Shown: positions 41,736 through 50,013, numbered from the stretch's first letter. The stretch is DNA of 64,000 bases from Streptomyces calvus (GCF_006782915.1 NZ_VCNP01000043.1:186001-250000); one strand, 5' to 3'. Program-made: numbers and translations. The notes: generated by a model not told the origin, from the sequence alone.

Positions 41736-42286
41736 CCGAACCGACCGCCCCGGACAAGAAGCCCTTCCTGTACGTCGTAGTGTGCGCTGCAGGTGTTGCC
41801 CGCGACGTCGGCAAGCTCATCACGGCTGCCCAGGAGTCGAACTGGGACGTCGGCGTCATCGCCACACCACAGGGGCTCGGCTTCATCGATACCAAGGCGA
41901 TCGAGGCACAGACCGGCTACCCGATCCGCTCCGCCTGGCGTTCACCGGGAGGCCCGCGCCCCCTGCCCCCGGCGGACGCGATCGCCGTGGCTCCCGCCAC
42001 CTTCAACACGATCAACAAGTGGGCCGCCGGGATCTCCGACACCCTCGCCCTGGGGATCCTGTGCGAGGCGTACGGCATGGGCATCCCGACCGTGGCTTTG
42101 CCCTACCTGAACTCCGCCCAGGCTGCCCACCCCGCATACCAGCAGAGCCTGGACCGGCTGCGGGGGATGGGTGTCCTGACCGGTTCCTGCGAACCGCACC
42201 GGCCGAGGGCCGGCGGCGCGGCGGAGCGCTTCCGCTGGGAGGAAGCACTCTGCTTGCTGGAGCCTATGGTCAGCACGACGCGGTGA
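41732..42286 (+). CDS. Flavoprotein of the HFCD/Dfp family
   Basis: 184 aa. Key segments are LYVVVCAAGVARDVGKLI (FMN phosphate loop region), WDVGVIATPQGLGFID, ADAIAVAPATFNTINKWAAG (the PxMNxxM-like substrate-clamp region is APATFNTINKW) and ALGILCEAYGMGIPTVALPY. HFCD flavoproteins decarboxylate peptidyl cysteines or phosphopantothenoylcysteine. As a partner of an XRE-TPR regulator this type recurs in Streptomyces, with unknown role. The GTG overlaps the regulator stop. Confidence 0.88.
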   Translation: MTEPTAPDKKPFLYVVVCAAGVARDVGKLITAAQESNWDVGVIATPQGLGFIDTKAIEAQTGYPIRSAWRSPGGPRPLPPADAIAVAPATFNTINKWAAGISDTLALGILCEAYGMGIPTVALPYLNSAQAAHPAYQQSLDRLRGMGVLTGSCEPHRPRAGGAAERFRWEEALCLLEPMVSTTR

Positions 42287-42324
42287 CTGTGTCCGTCACT
42301 TGGTAAGAAGGTGTATCCCCATGG

Positions 42325-42353
42325 CTGACGGCCTCGAGACACGAGGCCGTCAG
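42325..42353. terminator. Terminator hairpin between convergent flavoprotein and relaxase genes
   Basis: CTGACGGCCTCG-AGACA-CGAGGCCGTCAG, a 12-bp perfect stem with a 5-nt loop, placed between two convergent genes. Confidence 0.8.
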
Positions 42354-42361
42354 TGCCGGAA

Positions 42362-44071
42362 TTACCGGTGTCGCGTGGGGTCCGCAGGCCCAGGCGGTGA
42401 CGGGCTCGGTCGTGTCTGGCCGGAGTGTGCCGGTCGTGGTGTCACCCACGTACGGGCTTGGGCGGCTCGTGCTCGATCGCTGGGGGATTGCCGGGCGGCG
42501 AGGCGTTGGACACGCCAGGTGAGGGTCATGGCGGTGGAGTGGGCGTCGTCCAGGGTGCGCTGGCGGGCGGCATGCTGGAGGAGCAGCTCGGGGTCGTGGC
42601 CGGCGGTCTCGGCTTCGGTCAGGGCGGCGGCCAGAGCCGGCCAGGCGGGGTCGTCGAGGACCTGCTGAGCGTGTTCGGGCACGATCATGAGGATCCGCTG
42701 GGCGTGCCTTTCCACGGTGCGGGCCGGTGGTCGACGCTGGGCCAGGGCGGCCAGCGGCTCGGCAGCAGCCTGTTGGTAGGCGGCCTGCAGATGGACAAGG
42801 GCCTGGTGGGCGGCCGCGACCTGCTGGTCGTGCCGGCGGGCCTGGTGCCAGCGGGCCGTGGCGATGACGACGAGGACGGCGAGGTCGAGGAACATGGCCA
42901 GCCCGGAGCCGTCGCCGGTGACCGGGGCGGTGCGCAGGGCGCGGACGGCGCCCCGGAGGGCGTGGGCCTGGTCCTGCTGGGCGCGGATGCGGGAGCGGGT
43001 GGCGCGTTCGAACGCTGTGGCGGCCTGTTGGAGCTGTCGCCGCAGGTGGCCGGGGGCGAGCAGCGGCAGGACATCGATGGCTTCGCCGAAGGCCGCGATG
43101 TGGGCCTGGGCGGCTGCCTCGTCGCCGTGGTCGAGGTGGTGGAGGATGCGCTCGGCCGCAGCGGTGGCCTGGTGCCAGGGGCTGGGTCCGCGTCGTCTGC
43201 CCGGCTCGGTGACGGGCGTAGCTTCGACGCCGGTGAGGCGTTCGCGGATCTTGGGGTAAGACAGGTCGGGGGCGAGTTTGGCGCCGGAGAACCAGACCGG
43301 TTCACCGGCGGCGTTGGTGTCGCGTTCCACGGCGACCTTGTACCCGCGCACGTCGCCGGACGGGAAGCGCTGGACGTCGACGAGGACGCCCTCGACCCCG
43401 TCGAGCAGGTGGAGGAACTCCTCCGGGCTGGTGGCGATGGACACCAGCTGGCGGACGGTGGTGCGCAGGTGTTCGCGGGAGGTCTTGGTCTTGCCGGCGC
43501 GGCGGGCCTTCTCCGTCTCGGCGCGGGTGGGGCGCTGGGCGGCGGTGCGGTCGCCGCGCACCACCCGCTTCAGGCCGTATTCCTTCTCGATGGCCGCGAG
43601 TTCCTTGTCCGCCGTGAGGTAGTCGTTCCAGTGGCGGGCGGTGCGCAGGTCGCCTCGGACCTTGGTGGCGGCGATGTGGATGTGGTCGTCCGCGTGGCGT
43701 ACGGCGACCCACCGGCACCCGTCGGGATCGCCTTGTGGCGCGATGCCGGTGGCCGCCACAATCCGGTGGGCGATGTCGGCCCACTCGGCGTCGGTGAGGT
43801 GCCGGTCGCCGGGGGCGGCACGTACCGAGCAGTGCCACACGTGCCGCTCGGGCGCCCGGCCCAGTCGGCGGGCTTGCTTGACCCGCAGGTCGAGGTCGGC
43901 CACGAGCCGCAGCTTTGTGGCGTCGAAGTCGTCGGCGCGGCCGGGATCGGGAGCGAAGCCGTCCCAGGAGGCGACCAGGTGCGGGTCGGTGTGGTCCTTG
44001 GCCTTCTTCGTGTCGAACAGATACCGGATCAGGCCGGCGGTGCTCTTGCCGCTGCCGATCTTGGCGATCAC
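42362..44071 (-). CDS. MobA/MOB-type relaxase (mobilization nuclease)
   Basis: 569 aa. It opens MIAKIGSGKSTAGLIRYLFD. The HUH core includes RHVWHCSVRAAPGDRHLTDA and the metal motif HADDHIHIAATKVR (HxDxHxH). The C-terminal half is a long helical region, with one hydrophobic stretch (GLAMFLDLAVLVVIATARW). This class nicks at an oriT in mobilizable plasmids and IMEs. The start overlaps the MobC gene (ATGA). I found no clear oriT but it should lie near this operon. Confidence 0.92.
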   Translation of the reverse strand: MIAKIGSGKSTAGLIRYLFDTKKAKDHTDPHLVASWDGFAPDPGRADDFDATKLRLVADLDLRVKQARRLGRAPERHVWHCSVRAAPGDRHLTDAEWADIAHRIVAATGIAPQGDPDGCRWVAVRHADDHIHIAATKVRGDLRTARHWNDYLTADKELAAIEKEYGLKRVVRGDRTAAQRPTRAETEKARRAGKTKTSREHLRTTVRQLVSIATSPEEFLHLLDGVEGVLVDVQRFPSGDVRGYKVAVERDTNAAGEPVWFSGAKLAPDLSYPKIRERLTGVEATPVTEPGRRRGPSPWHQATAAAERILHHLDHGDEAAAQAHIAAFGEAIDVLPLLAPGHLRRQLQQAATAFERATRSRIRAQQDQAHALRGAVRALRTAPVTGDGSGLAMFLDLAVLVVIATARWHQARRHDQQVAAAHQALVHLQAAYQQAAAEPLAALAQRRPPARTVERHAQRILMIVPEHAQQVLDDPAWPALAAALTEAETAGHDPELLLQHAARQRTLDDAHSTAMTLTWRVQRLAARQSPSDRARAAQARTWVTPRPAHSGQTRPSPSPPGPADPTRHR

Positions 44072-44718
44072 CGGGCCGCCCTCGCGGAGACGGCGTGGTT
44101 CATGGTCTGCGCGATGTCGCCGATGGCGGCGCGGACGGCGTCCAGGGTGCGCTCGGTCTGGGCGAGGACAGCGGTGTCCACAGGGTGCGGATCGCCTCCG
44201 GCGTTGAGGCGGTGGGCGATCTGGTTGACGTTGTTGCCGACGCGGGCGACCTGGGCCCGCAGGGCGTCGAGCTTGTCGAGGCAGTCGTCGAGCTGGGTGC
44301 GCTGCCCAGACAGGCCCACGGAGAGGTCGCCGTCGAGATAGGCCATGATGACGGCGCCGACGAGGTGGGCGCCGGCGATGCCCGTCTTGCGGGCACGGGC
44401 GAGGATCCGGAACTTCTCGTCGGCGCTGTAGCGGACGTCGACACGCTCTTTGCGCTGGACGCTCTCGCGGGTACGCCGGCGAGCGATACGACGCAGGGTG
44501 ACTTCGTCGGCGAGCGCGGCGGGGGACTGCTCGGCCGCGCCGGTGGGCGTTTCCTCCTCGGGCACCCCCCGGTGCCCGAGGTCCTCCGCCACCCCCGGGG
44601 CGGAGGTGTCCGCGTTGGACCGGCCCTTGGACGGTCCAGCGTCATACCTTGCTGGCTGGGTGACGCTTGTGGTCGTCTCCCGCAGTCCGGGGGGCAGCTC
44701 ACGTCGGGCTTCGCGCAT
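44068..44718 (-). CDS. MobC-like relaxosome accessory protein
   Basis: 216 aa. A disordered N-terminal half is followed by RRIARRRTRESVQRKERVDVRY (a DNA-binding ribbon-helix-helix lead), then the MobC core QLDDCLDKLDALRAQVARVG and NNVNQIAHRLNAGG. It helps relaxase loading at oriT. AAGGA is 8 nt before the ATG. It overlaps the relaxase by four bases, which defines the mob operon. Confidence 0.9.
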   Translation of the reverse strand: MREARRELPPGLRETTTSVTQPARYDAGPSKGRSNADTSAPGVAEDLGHRGVPEEETPTGAAEQSPAALADEVTLRRIARRRTRESVQRKERVDVRYSADEKFRILARARKTGIAGAHLVGAVIMAYLDGDLSVGLSGQRTQLDDCLDKLDALRAQVARVGNNVNQIAHRLNAGGDPHPVDTAVLAQTERTLDAVRAAIGDIAQTMNHAVSARAAR

Positions 44719-44831
44719 GGGGGCAGTCCTTGCTAGGGGTCGGCGGACGGGATGTGCCATGGGCGGTCGGCTCCGCCTTCTGTTCACTCGCTGAGCGGCG
44801 CGATGACGGGAGGTACCGACCGGTGAGCGCG

Positions 44832-45674
44832 TTAGGAGACGTGCTCGGGCGTACGGTCGAGTTCGGCCTGCAGGCGGCGTGTGATCTCGGTGAGGCGGTC
44901 TTTGCCGACGGGGTGGCCCTGGGCTCGGATCGCCGCTTCGACGTGGCGGCGGGAGATACGTCCTTGGCGGCCCAGGGGCGCGGCGCGGCCGAGAGCCAGG
45001 AGCGTTTCCGTGGAAGCGCTGGGCTGCCGACCCTTGATCGGGCTGTGGGGCTGACGCGCCGCCGCCACTTCGGCCGGAGGGTCCGCCACGTCCGCGATGT
45101 CCTCCGCCACAACTTCATGCCGTGCTTGTGCCGCGCCCTTCGAGGCATCGGCCGTGTCGCTGTCCGGAGCGGGCCGCAGCAAGTCCTCGACGTGAGTGTG
45201 GCGCTGAGCACTGACCGGTTCAGTCGAGTGCCGACCAGTGGGGTGGCGGCGTATGACGAGATCCAGGTGGACGGCTCCGGCGAGCGCGAGCGGGGCGATG
45301 GCCGACAGGGCGCCGACGGTGACGTCGTCCAGGTGGAGCCCGGCGGCGTCGCTCTCCTGGTTGAGACGGACGGCGTGCAGGGCGTTCGCCCAGATGCTCG
45401 TGATGGTGGCGACGCCGACGAGGGACCAGACGTAGAGGCGGGAGCGCCAGGGGGCGGCCCGCAGGATGAGCAGGGCCGCGACGCCGATGGCGATGAACCC
45501 GTCGATCACGAGCGGGAAGGCGTACGTCAGCACTCCGCGGATGTGGATGGCCACTGCCATCTGTCGCAGGGCGTCGTACGAGAGGGCGAAGCCGATCGTG
45601 CCGACCAGAGCGACCCCCAGGCGGATCGCGGCGGTCATCATCGGTACTGGGGTCGCGGTGGTGCGTACGGGCAA
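44832..45674 (-). CDS. DUF2637 (SpdB-like) membrane protein
   Basis: 280 aa. Four membrane helices in the first 130 residues (LGVALVGTIGFALSYDALRQ, LVIDGFIAIGVAALLILRA, VWSLVGVATITSIWANALHA, VGALSAIAPLALAGAVHLDL) match DUF2637, the spread/transfer type proteins of Streptomyces plasmids. The C-terminal half is soluble and may hold a small HTH (RISRRHVEAAIRAQG then GKDRLTEITRRLQAEL). The TTG start has GGAG 7 nt upstream; an ATG 11 codons later is the alternative. Confidence 0.87.
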   Translation of the reverse strand: MPVRTTATPVPMMTAAIRLGVALVGTIGFALSYDALRQMAVAIHIRGVLTYAFPLVIDGFIAIGVAALLILRAAPWRSRLYVWSLVGVATITSIWANALHAVRLNQESDAAGLHLDDVTVGALSAIAPLALAGAVHLDLVIRRHPTGRHSTEPVSAQRHTHVEDLLRPAPDSDTADASKGAAQARHEVVAEDIADVADPPAEVAAARQPHSPIKGRQPSASTETLLALGRAAPLGRQGRISRRHVEAAIRAQGHPVGKDRLTEITRRLQAELDRTPEHVS

Positions 45675-45722
45675 GCGGGTGCTCCAAGCGGGGAGGATGG
45701 TGGACAGCGAGGTGGCGGACCC

Positions 45723-45838
45723 GTCGCACCCGTCGCACGGCTGGTCAGAGCAGGTACGGGTGTTCGTCGTGGTACGAGACGACTCGTCGCAGCGACGACA
45801 CCCGTCACGGGGTTGACCTGCGATGCGACGGGTGCGAC
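45723..45838. promoter_or_regulatory. Long-range inverted repeat between DUF2637 and DUF3631 genes
   Basis: GTCGCACCCGTCGCA and TGCGACGGGTGCGAC, a perfect 15-bp pair, are 86 bp apart, with an inner hairpin TCGTCGC-A-GCGACGA between. The GTCGCAC/GTGCGAC motif is reiterated. Iteron-like layouts occur at replication or transfer origins; a role as terminator is also possible. Confidence 0.45.
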
Positions 45839-45844
45839 GAGTCT

Positions 45845-47101
45845 TTACGGGTGCGGGTCCGGGCCTATCGGGGCGCTCTCGTCACCGTTCTCGGGAGTGG
45901 ACTCCTCCGGGCAGTACCGCGCCCAGGCGTCGGTGAAGCGGAGCCGGGCGAAGCCCTTGGCCTGCCTGCCGCCCTCGAAGCGGAGGGTGGCGGCCTTGAT
46001 GTCGAAGTCCTTCAGGAGGAGCCCAAGGTGGCGTGGGCTGAGGCCGGTGGTGCCGTACTCGGCCCACGGAGCCTCCTGGTCCTTGAGTAGCTCCTCCAGC
46101 AGGTCCCGGGTGCGCATGATGTCCGGGTCGCCGCAGCGGGCGAAGGCGCGCCGGATGTCCTGCAGCAGGCGGGTTTTGAGGTTGGACTCGTCGTCCTTGT
46201 CCGCCTCGGCGGCGCACATGGCCACACAGGCAGCGCGCGCGTCCTCGGGCCAGGTGCCGCCGGCCAGCTCCGCGATGATCACGAGCGGTTCCCAGGTGTC
46301 CGCCGCGCGGTCCTGCACCGGCATCCGCGGTACCAGGTCCGCGGCGGTGTCCATGAGCGGACGGATCCAGGCCGCCAGGCGGTCCCGCAGGGTGTGCAGG
46401 GCTGGGATGTCGCGGCGGGAGCGGAACTGTTCGACGCGCTCGCCGTCCTTGCGGCGTTGCATGCGGATCACCACCGCCCGGTCCATGACCGTGTCCGGCA
46501 GGGCGCCGATGCCGGCGAGCGCGGCCATGGCGAAGGTGGGGAACTTCCGCGTCTTGTGCTCGGGGCCGGAGATCCGCAGGGCGGGCCGGTTGCGCTGGTG
46601 GCCGGCGTTGAGCAGGCCGCGCAGTTCCTCGTTCTTCTCGGCGGCCTTGATGCTGCCGAAGATGGTGTCGGCCTCGTCCACCAGCAGAGTGGGCGGGTCG
46701 TCACCGATGGCGCGGAAGACGACAGCCGGGCTGGTGTTCACGGTGATCAGCGGGTCGTGCGCCGTCTCCGTGATCACGTCCAGCAGGCGGGACTTGCCGC
46801 ACCGCTTCGCCGGCCCGACCACCGCCAGGCGCGGAGCGTGCTGCAGTGCCGGCTGGATGTGCGTGGCCGCCACCCACAGCGTGACGGCGGTCAGCGCCTC
46901 GCCACTGGGCAGGATCACGTACCGGGCGATCGCTGCGCGCAGCTCGTCCAGCAGGCCGGCGCCCTCGTTGGAGCTGTCGGTCCGATCACGCTCGCTGGAT
47001 GAGGGATCGGACGCCGGGCCTTGGCCGGGGATGGCCACGGGTGGCCAAGACGGGGTGACGGCGGGTGCGGTGGGGGTGCGAGAGGTCGTAGATTCGTCCA
47101 C
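45845..47101 (-). CDS. DUF3631 AAA-type ATPase (replication-associated)
   Basis: 418 aa. Walker A GPAKRCGKSRLL and Walker B PTLLVDEADTIF are separated by about 55 residues; arginine-finger candidates follow (RNRPALRI). A C-terminal segment PRHLGLLLKDFDIKAATLRF then GFARLRFTDAW is the DUF3631 winged end. It often sits in plasmids or islands with primase-polymerase or excisionase genes and may act as a helicase. No primase is visible here. GGAGG lies 7 nt before the GTG start. Confidence 0.88.
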   Translation of the reverse strand: MDESTTSRTPTAPAVTPSWPPVAIPGQGPASDPSSSERDRTDSSNEGAGLLDELRAAIARYVILPSGEALTAVTLWVAATHIQPALQHAPRLAVVGPAKRCGKSRLLDVITETAHDPLITVNTSPAVVFRAIGDDPPTLLVDEADTIFGSIKAAEKNEELRGLLNAGHQRNRPALRISGPEHKTRKFPTFAMAALAGIGALPDTVMDRAVVIRMQRRKDGERVEQFRSRRDIPALHTLRDRLAAWIRPLMDTAADLVPRMPVQDRAADTWEPLVIIAELAGGTWPEDARAACVAMCAAEADKDDESNLKTRLLQDIRRAFARCGDPDIMRTRDLLEELLKDQEAPWAEYGTTGLSPRHLGLLLKDFDIKAATLRFEGGRQAKGFARLRFTDAWARYCPEESTPENGDESAPIGPDPHP

Positions 47102-47194
47102 AGGCGTTCCTCCCTGGTGAGCCGGACGGGCAAGGTCCGGACTCACCGAGACAGATCGTTTTCTGGCAAGGGGCGATGGGGGAAGGGGCCGCGC

Positions 47195-47222
47195 GGCTCC
47201 CGGCGGTGGCTCGCCGGGAGCC
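47195..47222. terminator. Terminator hairpin after the excisionase-like gene
   Basis: GGCTCCCGGCG-N6-CGCCGGGAGCC, an 11-bp perfect stem, 24 bp past the stop of the excisionase-like gene on the minus strand. Confidence 0.75.
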
Positions 47223-47246
47223 GTTTCGCTTTCCCGTGGGGTGGTC

Positions 47247-47483
47247 TCAGACGGCGAGGTCGTACGCGGCCTGGGCGTTCAGCCAGGCGTCCACCTCGGT
47301 CCAGCGGTAGCGCAGGTGGCGGCCGACCTTGTGCACGTTCGGGCCGATGCCCCGGTACTTCCACTGGTAGAGCGTCTTGACCGGCACTCCGAGGTACTCG
47401 GCGACTTCCGCCGGGGTGGCCAGGGGGCCGCGCCGGTCGGCGTCGGCGGCGGCGTGGGCGGGACGGGGGTAAAGGCTCGGCAT
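47247..47483 (-). CDS. Excisionase-like MerR/AlpA HTH protein
   Basis: 78 aa. The winged HTH is LATPAEVAEYLGVPVKTLYQ then WKYRGIGPNVHKVGRHLRY, typical of Xis/AlpA proteins. AAGGAGCCCT precedes the ATG. It is divergent from the XRE-integrase genes, a common control layout for excision and integration. Confidence 0.93.
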   Translation of the reverse strand: MPSLYPRPAHAAADADRRGPLATPAEVAEYLGVPVKTLYQWKYRGIGPNVHKVGRHLRYRWTEVDAWLNAQAAYDLAV

Positions 47484-47869
47484 AGGGCTCCTTTTTCGGT
47501 TTCGGACAACTGCGTGGACAACACAGCCACACCCGAGGCGGAGAAGTCCAGAGTTGGTTCTAGAAGGCTCCAGAAGTTCCCGTTGGTGAGCACGGGAGGC
47601 AATACCGTAGGTGTGAATTTGCGGTTGACCAAAAAGTCGGCGCCAAGGTGGCGGGCGGTTCGTAAGCCCAGGTGGCGGCGCATCGTCCAGGGGTGCAGTC
47701 AGCTACACTGCGCTTCCTTTCCCGAGGGGGGAGTCAGCAGTGCAGCCTTCCTGCCGCCGTGTGTCAGGCATTAGTCGGTGCGATTGCTGATTCGGCGGGA
47801 CGCGACTTCTGTAGGGTTTAAGAACCAACTATTGCCAAAAAGGTCGGTCGCACGTTAAAGCTACGTGTT
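47484..47869. other. Divergent control region of the integration module
   Basis: No gene is seen. The right part is AT-richer (TTTAAGAACCAACTATTGCC then AAAAAGG) and should hold the promoter for the XRE-integrase genes. The left part carries the promoter of the excisionase-like gene. No clear long inverted repeat is present. Confidence 0.5.
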
Positions 47870-48151
47870 ATGGCAACTCGACCCATAGAAATCGGCCCTG
47901 CCGGCCTCCACACCGCCCAGGCGATAGAGCGCGCGCGCCTCAACCGCGCCCTCACTCAGCAGCAACTCGCAGCTGGCTGCGCCGCTCTGGGGCGCGCGAT
48001 GACCAACATCGCGCTCAGCCGTACGGAACGCGCGCGCCGCCGTTGCGACGTCGACGACCTCGTCGTGATCGCTGCCGTGCTCGGAGTCCCTCCGGCGACC
48101 CTGCTGCTCCCGTTCGCTTCTTCATCCGGTACCGACCGGGAGGGGCGCTAG
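47870..48151 (+). CDS. Small XRE HTH regulator of the integration module
   Basis: 93 aa. A single XRE HTH (IERARLNRALTQQQLAAGCA, TNIALSRTERARRRC) with a short tail. Its stop codon overlaps by one base region with the TTG start of the integrase (TAGTTG), so the two are co-transcribed. It probably represses the module or balances it with the excisionase. Confidence 0.88.
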   Translation: MATRPIEIGPAGLHTAQAIERARLNRALTQQQLAAGCAALGRAMTNIALSRTERARRRCDVDDLVVIAAVLGVPPATLLLPFASSSGTDREGR

Positions 48152-49390
48152 TTGGCACGCGTCTGGATCGAGGACCGCATCGGTCACGCGGCCTATATGC
48201 GTGCGGTGACCGAAGCCAAGAGAGTGGGGCGCACGCCACCTGGGCGCTACCGGGTTCGCTGGTATGGCCCCGACGGCAAGCCGAAGATGAAGACCTTGGC
48301 CCGCAAGGTCGATGCCGACGCCGAGCGATTGAAGGTGGAATCACGTCTCAATGACGGTTCCTACCGCGACCCGGCTGCCGCGCGCGCCAAGTTCGCTGAG
48401 GTCGCGGACTCCTGGCTCGCCGCCCAGATTCACCTGAAGCGTTCTACGCGCAACCGGTACCGGGGTGTTCTGGACGTCCATGTGACCCCCAGGTGGGGCA
48501 CCACGTCCCTCGACCGCATCCATTTCGAGGACATTGCCGAGTGGCTGGCCGACATGCTGTCCGGCCAGGCGACGGGAGGCCGGAAGCTCAGCCCGCGATC
48601 GGTCCGCAAGGCGTATGTGGTGCTGAGCCGTGTCCTCGGTTACGCGGTCAAGGCCCGCCGCCTAGCCGTCAATCCCGCCCTCGGGGTGCCCCTGCCGAAG
48701 CCGGCTCCGACCGACCACGTGTACCTCGACGACATGCAGGTCGAGGCACTCGCGAACGCGGCAGGTGCCTACCGGGTGTTCATCCAACTCTTGGCCTACA
48801 CCGGTCTGCGGTGGGGCGAAGCGTCGGCGTTGAAGGTGGGCCGTGTGGACTTGGCCGCCTGCAGGGCCCACATCGTCGAGGCGTACGTCGAGGACAACGG
48901 CAAGCTCTACCTCGACACCCCCAAGAACCACGAGCGCCGATCCGTGCCGATCCCGCGCTTCCTTGCCGAGGAGCTGAAGCCCCACGTCGAGAGACGGGGC
49001 GATGAGGAGTTGCTCTTCACGGCCCCCCAGGGCGGCCCCCTGCGGGCGCGCAACTTCCGTCAGCGGTTCTTCGCGCCTGCGGTCACTCGGGCGGGGCTGG
49101 GGCATCTCAAGGTCACCCCGCACAAGCTGCGCCACACGGCGGCCTCGCTCGCCATCGCCAGCGGCGCGGACGTCAACGTCGTACAGACGATGCTGGGCCA
49201 CAAGTCCGCGACGCTGACCCTGGACACCTACGGGCACCTCTTTCCCGACCGCCTGGACGAGGTCTCGAAGAAGATGCACAAGCGCCGCTCCAAGCAACTG
49301 GCCAAGGCAAAGGCCAAGCTGGAGAAAGCGGAGCGGAAGGCCCGTGAGGCCGCCGAGACCGTGGCCGCCCTGGAGGTAGACGCCGCGTGA
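48152..49390 (+). CDS. Tyrosine site-specific integrase
   Basis: 412 aa. The AP2-like arm-binding start is GRYRVRWYGPDGKPKMKTLA. A core-binding SAM-like domain follows (about 80-170). The catalytic residues are R220 (YTGLRWGE), H324-x-x-R327 (HKLRH), H350 (LGHKS) and nucleophile Y360 (LDTYGH). The C-terminal coiled coil is Lys/Ala/Glu-rich. The start is the TTG right after the XRE stop, with GGAGGGGC upstream. It lies next to tRNA-Arg(CCT), its likely attachment site. Confidence 0.96.
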   Translation: MARVWIEDRIGHAAYMRAVTEAKRVGRTPPGRYRVRWYGPDGKPKMKTLARKVDADAERLKVESRLNDGSYRDPAAARAKFAEVADSWLAAQIHLKRSTRNRYRGVLDVHVTPRWGTTSLDRIHFEDIAEWLADMLSGQATGGRKLSPRSVRKAYVVLSRVLGYAVKARRLAVNPALGVPLPKPAPTDHVYLDDMQVEALANAAGAYRVFIQLLAYTGLRWGEASALKVGRVDLAACRAHIVEAYVEDNGKLYLDTPKNHERRSVPIPRFLAEELKPHVERRGDEELLFTAPQGGPLRARNFRQRFFAPAVTRAGLGHLKVTPHKLRHTAASLAIASGADVNVVQTMLGHKSATLTLDTYGHLFPDRLDEVSKKMHKRRSKQLAKAKAKLEKAERKAREAAETVAALEVDAA

Positions 49391-49425
49391 TGTGTGCCTA
49401 ACCCGTGCCGGGGCGCCGTAACCGA

Positions 49426-49463
49426 GGGGGCACCCCACCGCGCTGATGCGGTGGGGTGCCCCC
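49426..49463 (+). terminator. Integrase terminator
   Basis: GGGGGCACCCCACCGC-N6-GCGGTGGGGTGCCCCC, a 16-bp perfect stem, 35 bp after the integrase stop. Confidence 0.9.
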
Positions 49464-49479
49464 TTGCGTCCTTCTCGGA

Positions 49480-49827
49480 TCAGGTCAGTCGCGGCCGACG
49501 GCTTTCCTCCCAGAACCGGTCCATCGCAGCAGCGGCCGCATCCCCAGCCAACCGCTCGATCCTCTCAGGTACCTCGCGCTCGTCGAGGACGAAGAGCCTC
49601 CCGCCGACGAGGTGCGTGGTTGTCTTCCAGGCGAGACGCTGTCCCGCCTCCCTGGCGGCACGCCGGACATCCTTGAGCTCGCCCATCTCCGCAAGATCGT
49701 CTGCGCCGAGGATCAGCTGCCCGTAGTAGTCCTCGAACTCCGGCTTCAGCGCGGCCCGCATCAGCGACTCAAGCCGGTCGACCAGCTTCTCGTACCGTCG
49801 CCGGGCCAGCTCATCCTTCGAGGGCAT
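49480..49827 (-). CDS. Small helical protein between integrase and tRNA
   Basis: 115 aa, predicted mostly alpha-helical (ELARRRYEKLVDRLESLMRA, ELKDVRRAAREAGQRLAW) with a short beta turn (THLVGGRLFVLDE). I do not recognise a family. The start has GGGAG upstream at long distance. Convergent with the integrase. It is the last gene before the right att site and could be a cargo or control gene. Confidence 0.6.
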   Translation of the reverse strand: MPSKDELARRRYEKLVDRLESLMRAALKPEFEDYYGQLILGADDLAEMGELKDVRRAAREAGQRLAWKTTTHLVGGRLFVLDEREVPERIERLAGDAAAAAMDRFWEESRRPRLT

Positions 49828-49890
49828 CTCGCACAGCTCCCCACCTCTGCCCGCAGCCGCATGTGTGCCATATGTGTGCTGCGAGTACGA

Positions 49891-49921
49891 AGGCCCTCCC
49901 GTCCGTCGGACGGAAGGGCCT
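49891..49921. terminator. Terminator hairpin downstream of tRNA-Arg
   Basis: AGGCCCT/AGGGCCT outer and CCGTCC-GTC-GGACGG inner stems. It ends 20 bp past the tRNA 3' end on the minus strand and probably terminates the tRNA transcript from the element side. Confidence 0.65.
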
Positions 49922-49936
49922 CTGACCAGGCGTTTT

Positions 49937-49982
49937 TCTGTGCCCCCGGCAGGATTCGAACCTGCGACACCCGCTTTAGGAG
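49937..49982. repeat. Right attachment site core (46 bp, inside tRNA-Arg)
   Basis: Identical to the left att repeat near 11.15 kb over 46 bp; the match ends at the anticodon loop. The element carries this copy to restore the tRNA 3' part. Confidence 0.93.
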
Positions 49983-50013
49983 AGCGGTGCTCTATCCCCT
50001 GAGCTACGAAGGC
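49941..50013 (-). tRNA. tRNA-Arg (anticodon CCT)
   Basis: 73 nt, full cloverleaf: acceptor GCCTTCG/CGGGGGC (with G-U pairs), D-arm GCTC/GAGC, anticodon stem CCGCT/AGCGG with loop CTCCTAA (anticodon CCT), T-arm GCAGG-TTCGAAT-CCTGC. CCA is not encoded. Its 3' part from the anticodon loop is the attB core of the island. Confidence 0.96.

Larger units (their letters stand above)
11199..49936. mobile_element. tRNA-Arg integrated island, probably mobilizable (IME), composite
   Basis: Bounded by 46-bp direct repeats of tRNA-Arg(CCT). At the right end, next to the intact tRNA, lie the tyrosine integrase, a small XRE regulator, an excisionase-like HTH, a DUF3631 ATPase, a DUF2637 protein, MobC and a relaxase. 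No FtsK-like TraB translocase is visible, so self-transfer in the pSAM2 manner is unlikely and mobilization by another element is more plausible. A second copy of the att-flanking sequence near 24.4 kb suggests that two elements accreted, the left 13 kb perhaps being an older remnant. Confidence 0.88.
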
